Assembly (NCBI RefSeq): GCF_019915265.1
Contig: NZ_CP082780.1
Location: forward strand, 558,001 to 622,000
Source: Bacillus aquiflavi
GTDB taxonomy: Bacteria > Bacillota > Bacilli > Bacillales > Cytobacillaceae
Direction of reading: 5' to 3'
Length of the DNA stretch: 64,000 bases
Under the pieces are notes generated by a model. The model was not told the DNA's origin. It ran no database searches and worked only from the letters and a program-made list of their open reading frames with translations. Within the stretch, counting starts at the first letter, position 1. Every line of letters begins with the position of its first letter. The translations under genes and the position numbers were made by a program. This document shows positions 1 to 8,719 of the stretch, one piece after another.

Positions 1-660
1 AATCACACGATACGAAGCTTCTCCGCCATGAATTTGGACGAACATGTCCATTAATGATTTTGTTAGTTTTTCAGCTTCGTCAGTTTCGATCGATGGACGT
101 AAATAAATAATTTGTAAGGCGTTTTTTGTATTTAACGATACTGCTATTTTTTCTGAATCAACGTATGGGCTACCGAAAGGACCTTCTGCATCTGAACTAT
201 GAATTAAATGGTTTAGAGAGTTTACTCGACCATTTAATCCAAAAAATCCCTCTCCTTCTTGCCCAATTTTAATGAATACATCTCCTGACAGTTTATCTTG
301 ATCATAAATTCCGATTGGAACTTCATATTCAAGAGAAAAAAAGTTATTCAGATCGATTGCGGAATTAACAGAAGGCAAATAATTTTGCTTTTTTATTCGC
401 CGGTATAAAGCTTCAGCAGAATGTCTGTAACGGTTCGGATCTTTGCCGGTTTTTTTAAAAATTCGCCGCCATTCTTGAATTCCCTCTAATTTTGTTACTT
501 GTTTATTTTCTAAATCAAAAAAAATGGACTCTTGAAATAACTGAAGACGTCCTTTCAACATTTGCGGCGATTGTCCAACTTCGATGTTTTGATAATGAAT
601 GACGCCGACTTTAAAATGAGGGATTAATGTACATATATTTTGTGCAATTGTTATTTCCAT
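1..660 (-). CDS. B3/4-domain protein, 3' end beyond window
   Basis: The minus-strand frame is open from an ATG at 660 to base 1 (220 codons, no stop), so the C-terminus lies outside the window. The translation (MEITIAQNICTLIPHFKVGV...) has the look of the stand-alone B3/B4 domain related to the beta subunit of phenylalanyl-tRNA synthetase (COG3382 type), including an RRIFKKTGKDPNRYRHSAEAL-like stretch around residues 68-90. These solo domains are thought to act on tRNA or mischarged tRNA; the substrate is not known from sequence. A GGAGG sits about 10 bases before the ATG. It is divergent from queG. Confidence 0.75.
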   Translation of the reverse strand, partial: MEITIAQNICTLIPHFKVGVIHYQNIEVGQSPQMLKGRLQLFQESIFFDLENKQVTKLEGIQEWRRIFKKTGKDPNRYRHSAEALYRRIKKQNYLPSVNSAIDLNNFFSLEYEVPIGIYDQDKLSGDVFIKIGQEGEGFFGLNGRVNSLNHLIHSSDAEGPFGSPYVDSEKIAVSLNTKNALQIIYLRPSIETDEAEKLTKSLMDMFVQIHGGEASYRVI

Positions 661-743
661 ATAATCACAACCTCCACTTTTAGTTAAAATTAGTTTATCA
701 TAAAGTAAATGTTTCTCAACTTTAAATGAAGGAGGGCGAGTTA

Positions 744-1874
744 ATGAACATGACGAAACTAAAAGAAGAAGTTATTGAGTACAGTAAGACAATTGGTATT
801 GATAAAATCGGATTTACGACAGCTGCTCCATTTACTGAATTGAAAAATCGCCTCCTTCAGCAGCAAATGTTAGAGTATCAATCAGGTTTTGAGGAACCCG
901 ATATTGAAAAACGTGTTGATCCTGCTAAAATTTTTGCAGGGCCTCAGTCGATCATTGCAATTGCGCTTGCTTATCCTTCTAAATTAAAAAACGCGCCTCA
1001 AAGTAAAAAGGGTGAACGAAGAGGGATTTTTTGCCGTGCTTCATGGGGGATGGATTATCATGTCATTTTACGAAATCGTTTAACAAAACTTGAACAATTC
1101 ATTGCCTCAAAAGTTCCTCATGCCCGCTTTAAATCAATGGTTGATACAGGAGAGTTATCTGATCGAGCTGTTGCAGAGCGCGCTGGGATTGGCTGGAGTG
1201 GAAAAAACTGTTCTATTATTACTCCTGAATTCGGTTCTTACGTATATTTAGGGGAAATGATTACGAATATACCGTTTGAACCGGATACTCCAATTGAAGA
1301 TCGGTGTGGGACGTGTAATAAATGTATTCATGCTTGTCCAACGGGTGCATTAGTTCAAGGCGGACAATTGAATGCCCAACGATGTATTGCATACTTGACA
1401 CAAACGAAAGGCTTTCTTGCGGATGAATTCCGCACTAAAATCGGTAATCGTCTTTACGGCTGCGATACGTGTCAAACGGTTTGCCCGGAGAATAAAGGGA
1501 GAGACTTTCAATTTCATGAAGAAATGAAACCTGATCCCGAAGTTGTAAAGCCGTTGTTAAAGCCGATATTAACTATAAGTAATCGGGAATTTAAAGAGAA
1601 GTTTGGCAAGTTATCTGGATCTTGGCGCGGGAAAAAGCCAATTCAGCGAAATGCAATTTTGGCACTCGCCCATTTTAAAGATGAAACGGCTATTCCTGAT
1701 TTAATAAAATTGTTAAATGACGATCCACGCCCGGTTATTAAAGGAACGGCTGCCTGGGCGCTCGGAAAAATTGGTGGAAAAGAGGCAAAGGAAGCTTTAA
1801 TAAAGGTTAAAAGTAAAGAGAAGAACAACGAAGTTTTAACGGAAATTAATAAAGGTTTGAGTTTTTTTGAATGA
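744..1874 (+). CDS. queG: Epoxyqueuosine reductase QueG
   Basis: QueG catalyses the last step of queuosine synthesis in tRNA, reducing epoxyqueuosine with a cobalamin cofactor and two 4Fe-4S clusters. The 376-residue product has the catalytic Asp in VDTGELSDRAVAERAG (about residue 134), a ferredoxin motif CGTCNKCIHACP (Cys 188, 191, 194, 198) and a second set CDTCQTVCP (240, 243, 247). The last 75 residues form HEAT-like repeats, usual for the Bacillus YhbA form. An upstream in-frame ATG at 726 overlaps the AAGGAGGG ribosome binding site, so the ATG at 744 is chosen. YhbB and TrmL follow, as in B. subtilis. Confidence 0.93.
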   Translation: MNMTKLKEEVIEYSKTIGIDKIGFTTAAPFTELKNRLLQQQMLEYQSGFEEPDIEKRVDPAKIFAGPQSIIAIALAYPSKLKNAPQSKKGERRGIFCRASWGMDYHVILRNRLTKLEQFIASKVPHARFKSMVDTGELSDRAVAERAGIGWSGKNCSIITPEFGSYVYLGEMITNIPFEPDTPIEDRCGTCNKCIHACPTGALVQGGQLNAQRCIAYLTQTKGFLADEFRTKIGNRLYGCDTCQTVCPENKGRDFQFHEEMKPDPEVVKPLLKPILTISNREFKEKFGKLSGSWRGKKPIQRNAILALAHFKDETAIPDLIKLLNDDPRPVIKGTAAWALGKIGGKEAKEALIKVKSKEKNNEVLTEINKGLSFFE

Positions 1875-1942
1875 AAACAAAAGGAAGTGAGAACAAGTGA
1901 ACAAGCTATCAGTCATATGATTGAAAAGAGGGGAGTGATGGC

Positions 1943-2818
1943 TTGTTGCGTAGTCAACTTCAACAACGATTAGAGGAAAGAGTTCACCAATGTGTTTCAC
2001 AAAAAATTGATCGGGGAAAAAGGTGCCCGAAAGTTACGAGGAAAAAAGAGTCTTTATTAAAAAGATCAGCTGAAATCATAAAAGCGAAAGCAACTGGTAC
2101 AATCAATGAGTTGAAAGAAAACGAAGATTTAATCGATGTATTATATGAAGTCCATTTGCAATATTTAATTAAGCAAAAAAACTTTATCTACTTAGAAGAA
2201 GAAATTGAACAACGTAAGTCTCAGTTTTTTAAAGGAACACTTGTTGAAGATGAAGAAATTGTTCCGCTTAAAGATACTAGCATTGAACAACCGCTTATTC
2301 GATATGAAGATGAAAATAATCGATTTTCATATCAATATATCCGATTAAAAGCGGTTCAATATGCAGAACGATGGTGGAATGACTATAACTCCGCCTATAA
2401 AAAATTTGATGTAGATTGTACAAACTATATATCACAATGTTTACATGCTGGTGGAGGACCGATGTGGGGTCAGCCAAACCGCAGTAGGGGATGGTGGATG
2501 CGAAATAATAATTGGAGTTATAGCTGGGCTGTTGCGCATTCATTACGTTCGTATTTAGGCAGTTCAAACAAAGGCTTGAGAGCAAAAGAAGTGAGCAGTC
2601 CAGAAGAGTTATTGCTTGGGGATGTTATTTGTTATGATTTTCAAGGAGATGGTCGTTTTGACCATAACACGATTGTGACGGGAAAAGATGCGAATAATAT
2701 GCCTCTCGTTAATGCCCATACGACAAATAGCCGAATGCGTTATTGGGCATACGAGGATTCAACCGCTTATACAGAAAACATAAAATATAAGTTTTTTACG
2801 ATTATAGATGATAGCTAA
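1943..2818 (+). CDS. yhbB: YhbB-like amidase-domain protein
   Basis: The 291-residue protein has a charged helical N-terminal half (1-130) and a C-terminal putative amidase domain (Amidase_6 type, a papain/CHAP-like fold). The motif DVDCTNYISQC around residues 155-165 carries the likely nucleophilic Cys, and DHNTIVTG around 240 carries the likely His. No signal peptide is visible, so it may act in the cytosol or mother cell. TTG is taken as start because no in-frame ATG precedes it and GAGGGGAG lies upstream. It sits between queG and trmL, the arrangement of yhbA-yhbB-cspR in B. subtilis. The biological substrate is unknown. Confidence 0.8.
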   Translation: MLRSQLQQRLEERVHQCVSQKIDRGKRCPKVTRKKESLLKRSAEIIKAKATGTINELKENEDLIDVLYEVHLQYLIKQKNFIYLEEEIEQRKSQFFKGTLVEDEEIVPLKDTSIEQPLIRYEDENNRFSYQYIRLKAVQYAERWWNDYNSAYKKFDVDCTNYISQCLHAGGGPMWGQPNRSRGWWMRNNNWSYSWAVAHSLRSYLGSSNKGLRAKEVSSPEELLLGDVICYDFQGDGRFDHNTIVTGKDANNMPLVNAHTTNSRMRYWAYEDSTAYTENIKYKFFTIIDDS

Positions 2819-2882
2819 TCTTGTCCGACAAAAGAACGGTAGTATATAATAGCTGATAGAGTTTAATTTAGAGGTGAACATC

Positions 2883-3356
2883 ATGGGTCTCAATGTCGTC
2901 TTATATCAACCAGAAATTCCAGCAAACACAGGCAATATCGCACGAACGTGCGCGGCAACAGATACAAAGTTACATCTTATTCGCCCGCTTGGCTTTTCAA
3001 CTGATGATAAAATGCTTCGGCGAGCAGGGTTAGATTACTGGAAATTTGTTCAGGTTATTTATTATGATTCTCTTGACGAGTTTTTTCAAAAAAACGCAGA
3101 TGGACATTTTTTCTATTTAACTAAATTTGGAGAAAAACCTCACACTACTTTTGACTATAGCGATCAAGATCAAGAATATTATTTTGTCTTTGGTCGGGAA
3201 ACGTCTGGATTACCGAAAGATTTAATTGCTAAAAATAAAGAATTTTGCTTGCGTATCCCAATGAATCAAAATGTACGGTCATTAAATCTTTCTAATACTG
3301 CTGCAATTTTAGTGTATGAGGCATTACGACAACAAAATTATCCACATTTATCGTAA
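2883..3356 (+). CDS. trmL: tRNA (cytidine/uridine-2'-O-)-methyltransferase TrmL
   Basis: This 157-residue SPOUT-class methyltransferase modifies the 2'-O of the wobble nucleotide (34) in certain leucine tRNAs. Family signatures are NVVLYQPEIPANTGNIARTCAAT at the N-terminus, FGRETSGLP in the middle, and IPMNQNVRSLNLSNTAAI, which forms the knotted cofactor site. The length matches the family. A GTG at 2874 lies inside the ribosome binding site GAGGTG, so the ATG at 2883 is preferred. It is the third gene of the queG-yhbB-trmL run, probably one transcription unit devoted partly to tRNA modification. Confidence 0.92.
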   Translation: MGLNVVLYQPEIPANTGNIARTCAATDTKLHLIRPLGFSTDDKMLRRAGLDYWKFVQVIYYDSLDEFFQKNADGHFFYLTKFGEKPHTTFDYSDQDQEYYFVFGRETSGLPKDLIAKNKEFCLRIPMNQNVRSLNLSNTAAILVYEALRQQNYPHLS

Positions 3357-3491
3357 GGGCCAATTCTGGTCCTTTTAGCTTTGAAGCTATTTTTCTAAAG
3401 GTTGATTGAAAACGTTTGCTAGTTGATAAGCTTACAAGATTAATGATTAATGAAGTATGGGGCCAATTACATAAATATAGAGGGGATGACG

Positions 3492-4247
3492 ATGAGAATG
3501 AACAAAGTAATTGAGACTATTTTAAATCACCGTTCTGTGCGGAAGTTTACAAATGAACAGTTAACAGAAGAACAAATTCATACGATTGTCGCTTGTGCCC
3601 AAGCAGCCTCAACATCAAGCTTCGTACAAGCATATTCGATTATCGGTGTGACTGATCAAGAAATAAAAAAGCAGTTAGTTGAAATAAGCGGGGGGCAAGC
3701 TTACGTCGAAGAGAATGGACATTTTTTCATTTTTTGTGCTGATTTATATCGCCATGAACTGATAGGTAAAATGGAAAACCGTAATGTCATTCCAACTATT
3801 GAAAGTACAGAAAAATTTATGGTTGCCCTTATTGATGCTGCATTAGCGGCACAAAACGCTGCGATCGCCGCTGAATCGATGGGACTTGGTATTTGTTACA
3901 TTGGCGGTATTCGCAATTATCTTGAAGAAGTTAGTAAGCTGCTAAAAATCCCTAAGCGAGTTATACCTTTATTTGGGATGTCTGTAGGGTATCCAGCAAA
4001 AGAAACAGCTAAAAAGCCGCGGCTGCCGTTAGAGCATATTTATCACACGAATGAATATGAGCGCGATATTAAAGTATCCGAAAGCCAGCTTCAAGAATAT
4101 AATCAAACTATTTCTGTATATTACAAAGAGCGAACAAATGGTAAAAGATCTGATACGTGGACAGGTCAAATAGCGAATATGCTAGAAAAATCAACAAGAA
4201 CTTATATGAAAGAATATGTAGAAAAGCAAAAAATGAATTTACGTTAA
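3492..4247 (+). CDS. NAD(P)H-dependent flavin nitroreductase (NfrA/NfsA type)
   Basis: The 251-residue protein is a nitroreductase-fold flavoprotein that transfers electrons from NAD(P)H through FMN to nitro compounds, quinones or flavins. Visible family features are NHRSVRKFTNEQLT at the N-terminus (FMN phosphate contacts), AQAASTSSFVQAYS, IDAALAAQNAAIAAESMGLGICYIGGIRN and a C-terminal extension typical of the NfsA/NfrA (oxygen-insensitive) group. Upstream in-frame ATGs exist at 3450 and 3486, but GAGGGG at 3480-3485 points to the ATG at 3492. A strong terminator follows. Its physiological substrate cannot be read from sequence. Confidence 0.85.
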   Translation: MRMNKVIETILNHRSVRKFTNEQLTEEQIHTIVACAQAASTSSFVQAYSIIGVTDQEIKKQLVEISGGQAYVEENGHFFIFCADLYRHELIGKMENRNVIPTIESTEKFMVALIDAALAAQNAAIAAESMGLGICYIGGIRNYLEEVSKLLKIPKRVIPLFGMSVGYPAKETAKKPRLPLEHIYHTNEYERDIKVSESQLQEYNQTISVYYKERTNGKRSDTWTGQIANMLEKSTRTYMKEYVEKQKMNLR

Positions 4248-4252
4248 GTATA

Positions 4253-4292
4253 AAAGCGAAAGACTTTAGAAAAAACAGTCTTTCGCTTTTTT
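4253..4292 (+). terminator. Rho-independent terminator after the nitroreductase
   Basis: An AAAGCGAAAGACT arm pairs perfectly with AGTCTTTCGCTTT across an 11-base loop and is followed by T residues. Confidence 0.9.
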
Positions 4293-4413
4293 ATTATTTC
4301 TACTAAATCAGCAAATTTGTTCGTTTATTTCAGTTATATTTCAGCTTCTTTTTTTATGATGTTTTTAAAGAAATGATGTGGGTAAGACTAGAGTTGAAAT
4401 GGAGGGAGTTATT

Positions 4414-4959
4414 ATGAATAAGCAACATTCAATGAAAAAATCGTCATTTATTAAAAACAGTTTAGAAAGAAAGCTTGTCATTATTGCATTGTTTTTTGCT
4501 TTACTATGGATTATTGGCAGTGTATACGCGACAGCAAGTATACCTTTCTCTCCTTATGAATATGAGAATGAACTGCTAGAAGAAACAATTGAAGTATTAG
4601 GAACACTTGGGATGTTTGGATTTTTCTTTGCCGTTTTATTATATCCAAGCTTGCGATTAATTAAGATGAAGAAATCGCCCATACGTTCTTTCGTTCAACC
4701 GATATTTAAATATGTGCGTTTATGGCATGTGCCGATTGCCATTACTACGATCGGGATCACGTTTGTTCATGGCTGGATTGCATTAAAAGAGCAGTTTGTT
4801 TTTGATGATGAGCGGTTCACAGGAACGATTGCTTTTTCCCTGCTTTTTCTTTTAGGTTTAACAGGAATGCTTCGTTACAAAAGATTAGATAAGAAGATGC
4901 ATCTTCTTATTGGCGGTTTATTCAGTATTGTATTTGCAATCCATGTGTTATTTTCTTAA
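4414..4959 (+). CDS. Four-TM membrane protein, cytochrome b561/ferric-reductase-like
   Basis: The 181-residue protein has four predicted membrane helices (about 20-42, 63-83, 103-122 and 127-180 region). His residues lie within or next to the later helices (LWHVPIAI, FVHGWIAL, MHLLIGG, IHVLFS), which is the pattern of bis-His haem b ligation in small cytochrome b561 or ferric reductase transmembrane domains. I do not recognise a specific family, so this is inference from helix and His placement. GGAGGG seven bases before the ATG at 4414 fixes the start. A PepSY protein gene follows after 23 bases, suggesting a two-gene operon at the membrane. Confidence 0.6.
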   Translation: MNKQHSMKKSSFIKNSLERKLVIIALFFALLWIIGSVYATASIPFSPYEYENELLEETIEVLGTLGMFGFFFAVLLYPSLRLIKMKKSPIRSFVQPIFKYVRLWHVPIAITTIGITFVHGWIALKEQFVFDDERFTGTIAFSLLFLLGLTGMLRYKRLDKKMHLLIGGLFSIVFAIHVLFS

Positions 4960-4982
4960 TCAAAAAGTGAGGGAATATATAT

Positions 4983-5342
4983 ATGAGTAAGGAGAAAACA
5001 AAAAACCAACGTTATCAGCAGTTAGTGCTAGTTATTTTTGCAAGTATACTTCTGTTGCTTACTATTTTTGGTGCAATCACATATGCAATAAATAATAACA
5101 ATGATAGAAATCGTTATTTGACTGAAAGGAAGCAGGGGGTGAATGAAGCAACGATCACAGAGGAAGAAGCAGTACAAATTGCCATTAATCGAGTAGATGG
5201 GACTGTAAAAGAGGTTGAATTTAAATATAAGAATGATGTTCTAGTTTATAAAGTTGAAATAGAGAGACAATCCGAAGAACATAAACTATACATCGATGCT
5301 CAATCAGGAGAGATTGTTGCCTATAAGAGGGATGATGATTAA
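4983..5342 (+). CDS. Membrane-anchored PepSY domain protein
   Basis: The 119-residue product has one N-terminal membrane helix (about residues 13-35) and one extracellular PepSY domain. The domain shows the usual pattern: ITEEEAVQIAINRVDGTVKEVEF, a YKVEIE strand, and LYIDAQSGEIVAYKRDDD at the end. PepSY domains are linked to peptidase inhibition or regulation at the cell surface; no specific target is visible. It is co-oriented with, and close behind, the four-TM putative cytochrome, so the two may function together. Confidence 0.75.
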   Translation: MSKEKTKNQRYQQLVLVIFASILLLLTIFGAITYAINNNNDRNRYLTERKQGVNEATITEEEAVQIAINRVDGTVKEVEFKYKNDVLVYKVEIERQSEEHKLYIDAQSGEIVAYKRDDD

Positions 5343-5375
5343 TCATTTGTCACTGTTTAGTTTCTATATAAATAT

Positions 5376-5532
5376 AAAAAAACGGGAAAACCCAGATTTC
5401 AGATTGTTCACAAACGAACCTATAAAAGACTATTCTATTCGCTCACACCTTGTGCTACACGTCTCAAGTCTAACAAAAAAAATTCAAATATTCATTTTGT
5501 CACAAGCTTAACCGGGAAAATCCGTTTTTTTT
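5376..5532 (+). terminator. Terminator split by a short repeat insertion
   Basis: The left half (seven A then CGGGAAAA, 5376-5390) and the right half (CGGGAAAA then TCCG and eight T, 5513-5532) would form a normal rho-independent terminator for the PepSY gene if joined. CGGGAAAA occurs on both sides of a 122-base segment (5391-5512). That is the signature of an insertion with an 8-bp target duplication into the terminator loop. Confidence 0.6.
5391..5512. repeat. MITE-like intergenic repeat, copy flanked by CGGGAAAA duplication
   Basis: The segment has imperfect inverted ends (GATTGTTCACAAACG at the left, TTTTGTCACAAGC at the right) and an internal TTCTATTCGCT. All three are shared with the copy at 48820-48896. 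It carries no ORF. It lies between two CGGGAAAA copies inside a terminator. Confidence 0.55.
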
Positions 5533-5543
5533 GTTTTATTCCG

Positions 5544-5596
5544 TCGTTATCGGTCGCAAGTCTTATATAAAAATAAATCTCAAGCTCGTTATCGGT
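5544..5596 (+). promoter_or_regulatory. Direct repeats upstream of the lia operon
   Basis: TCGTTATCGGT occurs at 5544-5554 and again at 5586-5596. The 42-bp offset equals four helical turns, so both would face the same side of the DNA. The repeats lie 50-100 bases before the liaI-like start, so they may bind a regulator such as LiaR. I cannot confirm that they match the LiaR consensus. Confidence 0.35.
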
Positions 5597-5644
5597 TTCA
5601 CGATAATTCCCTATGATAAATATAAGAAAGGAGGTAATACAAAC

Positions 5645-5998
5645 ATGATAAAGAAAATCATAGTTTACGGATTTGCGCTGATCTTACTGTTAATCGCATT
5701 AGCAAGTTTAGGTCCTATTATTGCGATGGCGATTAGCCTAGCAATTACTTACTTTGGTTTTAAACAGTTTCTCAAAACAGATTCTACTTTAGGTAAAATA
5801 TTTTGGGGAATCGTAGTTTTGATTGGATTTAGCGGTTTAGTTAGTAATTTACCAGGATTTGTAGTGGGAGGTATTGCCGCATATTTACTTTATGTCGGTT
5901 ATAAAAAACATAAAGGAAATGAAGAGGAGATCATAGCACGAGATCCGTTTGCAAACTTTGACAAACAATGGGATGAGATAAACAAAAACAATATTTAA
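5645..5998 (+). CDS. liaI: LiaI-like membrane protein
   Basis: The 117-residue product has three to four hydrophobic helices in the first 85 residues and a charged cytosolic tail ending DPFANFDKQWDEINKNNI. Position directly before the PspA/LiaH gene and the membrane topology match LiaI, the small membrane anchor for LiaH in the cell-envelope stress response. Sequence identity to LiaI is not obvious, so the name rests mainly on context. The start is the ATG at 5645, preceded by AAAGGAGG. The next gene begins 15 bases downstream. Confidence 0.6.
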   Translation: MIKKIIVYGFALILLLIALASLGPIIAMAISLAITYFGFKQFLKTDSTLGKIFWGIVVLIGFSGLVSNLPGFVVGGIAAYLLYVGYKKHKGNEEEIIARDPFANFDKQWDEINKNNI

Positions 5999-6013
5999 AG
6001 GAGAGAAAAAAAT

Positions 6014-6664
6014 ATGAATTTATTTGAACGGATTAAAAACACTATTCTTGCTGACTTACACGATGCCATTGACAAGAAAGAAATGAAAAATCCAGTTGCA
6101 TTACTAAATCAATATTTACGTGATTGCGAAAAAGAGGCAAAGAAGGTAAATCAATTAATCGATCGTCATTATCAATTAAAGGAAGAATTTTTTAGAGAAT
6201 GGAAACATGCTGAATACATGGCGCGAAAACGTCAGGAGCAAAGCCAAATTGCCCAAAAAGCTCAAGAATTAGAATTGTATGAGATGGCTGTACAAGAACA
6301 ACAACAATTTGAACAACGTGCCGCCCGCTTAAAGGTGTCTTATGAAGAAACTGTAAATCAACTTGGTGATTTAGAACAAAAGTATCGTGAAATGAAATTG
6401 AAAATAAAAGACATGCAAATGAAACGGATGGAATTAATGGGACGAGAAAATGTTGCGAGAATCAATCAAAAAATTAATAAAGCCATTTATAACGCAGAAA
6501 CGGATCGTGCATTTACAAGGTTCGAAGAAGTGGAGCATCACATTGCAAACTTAGAGGCTCGTGTAAATCATGGCTATGAACGTAACATGTTTGATCACCG
6601 AATTTCCCAATTAGAAGACACTTTAAAAAATAGAGGCAATTCAATTGAAATGACGAAAAATTAA
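6014..6664 (+). CDS. liaH: PspA/IM30-family protein LiaH
   Basis: The 216-residue protein is almost entirely alpha-helical coiled coil with high Glu, Gln and Lys content, from NLFERIKNTILADLHDAIDKKEMKNPVALLNQYLRDCEKEAKKV onward, as in PspA/LiaH. These proteins form large oligomers that support damaged membranes. In B. subtilis LiaH is the main output of the bacitracin- and daptomycin-induced Lia system. An AAAGGAG site lies before the ATG. It is cotranscribed with the liaI-like gene, while liaFSR starts 274 bases later, probably with its own promoter. Confidence 0.9.
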   Translation: MNLFERIKNTILADLHDAIDKKEMKNPVALLNQYLRDCEKEAKKVNQLIDRHYQLKEEFFREWKHAEYMARKRQEQSQIAQKAQELELYEMAVQEQQQFEQRAARLKVSYEETVNQLGDLEQKYREMKLKIKDMQMKRMELMGRENVARINQKINKAIYNAETDRAFTRFEEVEHHIANLEARVNHGYERNMFDHRISQLEDTLKNRGNSIEMTKN

Positions 6665-6938
6665 ACACATCTAGTTTCAGTATATACTTCTCTACGGGCT
6701 CAAGTTGCTTTCATTTCTTCTATACAAGAAGGTCATAATCCCCAGCACTTGCGCCCTTTATTATCTCCTAAAGAGCATGATTCTATTTAGTATCCCCATT
6801 TAATCTTTTCTTTCTGTATAGTATAATCCTTATTTGATAAGGAATTTCTGAGTAGAAGTTTAAATAAAAGTAAATATAACGTAAAATAAGTATGAAAATT
6901 TTAAAAAGAATAGCAGGCTGCAAGGAAGGAGGGACAGC

Positions 6939-7658
6939 ATGAAGAACTATCTTAATACAGAAACAATAAGATGGTTATTATTAATCATCGGGATCGGGCT
7001 AGTAGTTGAATTAACATTATTTACACATCCACTTACAATCTTCTTTGCAGCTGCAGCGATATACTTAGGTTTAAAACTCAGACCTCATTTATGGGGGACG
7101 ATTCTCCTTGTTGTCGGGATTTTTACAGCAGCAGGGATTGTAATGAAGTTAAATATATTAAAAATTATCATCATTTTTTTAATTTTACATTTTTTTTATC
7201 AATATTATTGGAAAACAAAAAAGGAACCTCATGTTATAAAAGTAGAGACAACCCAACCCGCAAATAAAGCAACGATGGTGAAAAAAGAACCTTTTATTAA
7301 AAACTCGTTGTTTGGTAATAAAAAGATAGGAACGCAAGTGTATGAGATGGATGACATTAATATTCATACAGGGATAGGCGATACAATTATTGACTTAAGC
7401 ATGACGATGCTTCCGCAAGGTGAATCGATGATCGTCATTCGCGGTTTGGTCGGTAACATCAAGCTGCTTGTGCCATATGATGTTGACGTTTATGTAAACC
7501 ATTCTGTATTTGTTGGGAAAATTAATATTTTTGATGTACAAGAAGAAGGTTTTAATAAAAATTGTATTTATGTTTCAAAGGAATATAGCGCAGCAGCTCG
7601 AAAATTGAAAATTCTTACTTCTATCGTAGTTGGAGATATAGAGGTGAGAAATATATGA
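6939..7658 (+). CDS. liaF: LiaF-family negative regulator of LiaRS
   Basis: The 239-residue protein has an N-terminal hydrophobic region (about 10-90, four membrane helices) and a C-terminal globular beta-rich domain of the LiaF/VraT (DUF2154) type. The domain includes GIGDTIIDLSMTMLPQGESMIVIRGLVGNIKLLVPYDVDVYVNHSVFVGKI. LiaF keeps the sensor kinase LiaS in check without stress. It overlaps liaS by four bases (ATGA), so translation is probably coupled. AAGGAGGG precedes the ATG. Confidence 0.92.
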   Translation: MKNYLNTETIRWLLLIIGIGLVVELTLFTHPLTIFFAAAAIYLGLKLRPHLWGTILLVVGIFTAAGIVMKLNILKIIIIFLILHFFYQYYWKTKKEPHVIKVETTQPANKATMVKKEPFIKNSLFGNKKIGTQVYEMDDINIHTGIGDTIIDLSMTMLPQGESMIVIRGLVGNIKLLVPYDVDVYVNHSVFVGKINIFDVQEEGFNKNCIYVSKEYSAAARKLKILTSIVVGDIEVRNI

Positions 7659-8719
7659 GTGTGCGCCTCATTTTTTTTTATTATTTTGTCGGCACTGCTT
7701 TTGTCGTCTCGTGTTTATCAATTACTGCATTTGTTATCGTCTTTGATGCAGATTGGTATGAAATATTATTTACTAAGCAACTATTATCGCTTCCTCTTAG
7801 TCTCTTTATTATCGTGTCTAGTATGATTTTAGGGGCAATCTTTAGTATGATTGCGGGAAACTTTTTTAAAAACAAACTTGAAAAAGTAAATACAGCCCTT
7901 TTGGAGTTAGCGAATGGCAATATTCAAACCCTTCCACAAACGGACAACGGTGTAGAAGAAATTACAATGATGAGTGTCCAAATTGGCCATATTCAAGAAC
8001 GATTAAAAGAGCAAGTACTTCTTTCTCAAAAAATGGCAAATGAAAGAGCCGCTTGGAGTGAAAAGGCGCTAAAGGAAGTTGTATCTAAAGAGAGAAGCAG
8101 ACTTGCTCGGGAACTCCATGATTCAGTAAGCCAGCAGCTATTTGCAGCTTCCATGCTCGTGGCAGCTATTAATCAACAGCAAGATTTAACAGCACCTGCG
8201 ACAAAAAAGCAATTAACGATGATTGAGGGAATTATTACAGATGCACAATCTGAAATGAGGGCGCTCTTATTACATCTACGTCCCGTTCAGTTAGAGGGAA
8301 AAAGTTTAAAGTCAGGAATTGAAGAGTTATTAAGAGAACTATCTGTCAAGCATTCGATGGAAATATCGTGGAATATAGAAGAGGTTGAATTAGAAAAAGG
8401 TGTAGAAGATCACTTATTTAGAATTGTTCAAGAAGCATTGTCTAATACTCTTAGACATGCAAAAGCAAAATCTTTAGAAGTCCTGGTAAAAAAATTCAAC
8501 CAATTTATTTTACTAAAAATTGTTGATGACGGGATTGGGTTTACAATGGATCAGCAAAAAGTCGGTTCTTATGGGTTAAAAAATATAAATGAACGTGTAA
8601 GTGAAATCGGAGGAACTGTAAAAATTATTAGTTTTCCGAACAAAGGAACAAGCGTCGAAGTAAGAGTACCAATTTTTGAAAAAAAGGATGGTAGCGATGA
8701 TAAAGGTTCTGTTAGTTGA
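7655..8719 (+). CDS. liaS: Sensor histidine kinase LiaS
   Basis: The 354-residue kinase has two membrane helices (about 5-30 and 47-70) with a very short extracellular loop, a HAMP-like linker (72-120), and a HisKA_3 domain with phospho-acceptor His155 in [18 protein letters not shown]. The HATPase domain has [20 protein letters not shown] and DDGIGF. Such kinases sense envelope stress together with LiaF rather than a soluble ligand. It overlaps liaF upstream and liaR downstream, giving a tight liaFSR operon. Confidence 0.93.
   Translation: MSVRLIFFYYFVGTAFVVSCLSITAFVIVFDADWYEILFTKQLLSLPLSLFIIVSSMILGAIFSMIAGNFFKNKLEKVNTALLELANGNIQTLPQTDNGVEEITMMSVQIGHIQERLKEQVLLSQKMANERAAWSEKALKEVVSKERSRLARELHDSVSQQLFAASMLVAAINQQQDLTAPATKKQLTMIEGIITDAQSEMRALLLHLRPVQLEGKSLKSGIEELLRELSVKHSMEISWNIEEVELEKGVEDHLFRIVQEALSNTLRHAKAKSLEVLVKKFNQFILLKIVDDGIGFTMDQQKVGSYGLKNINERVSEIGGTVKIISFPNKGTSVEVRVPIFEKKDGSDDKGSVS

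Noticed and set aside
5531-5644. Upstream extension of the liaI-like gene
   Set aside because: The in-frame extension has no ribosome binding site; AAAGGAGG sits before the ATG at 5645.
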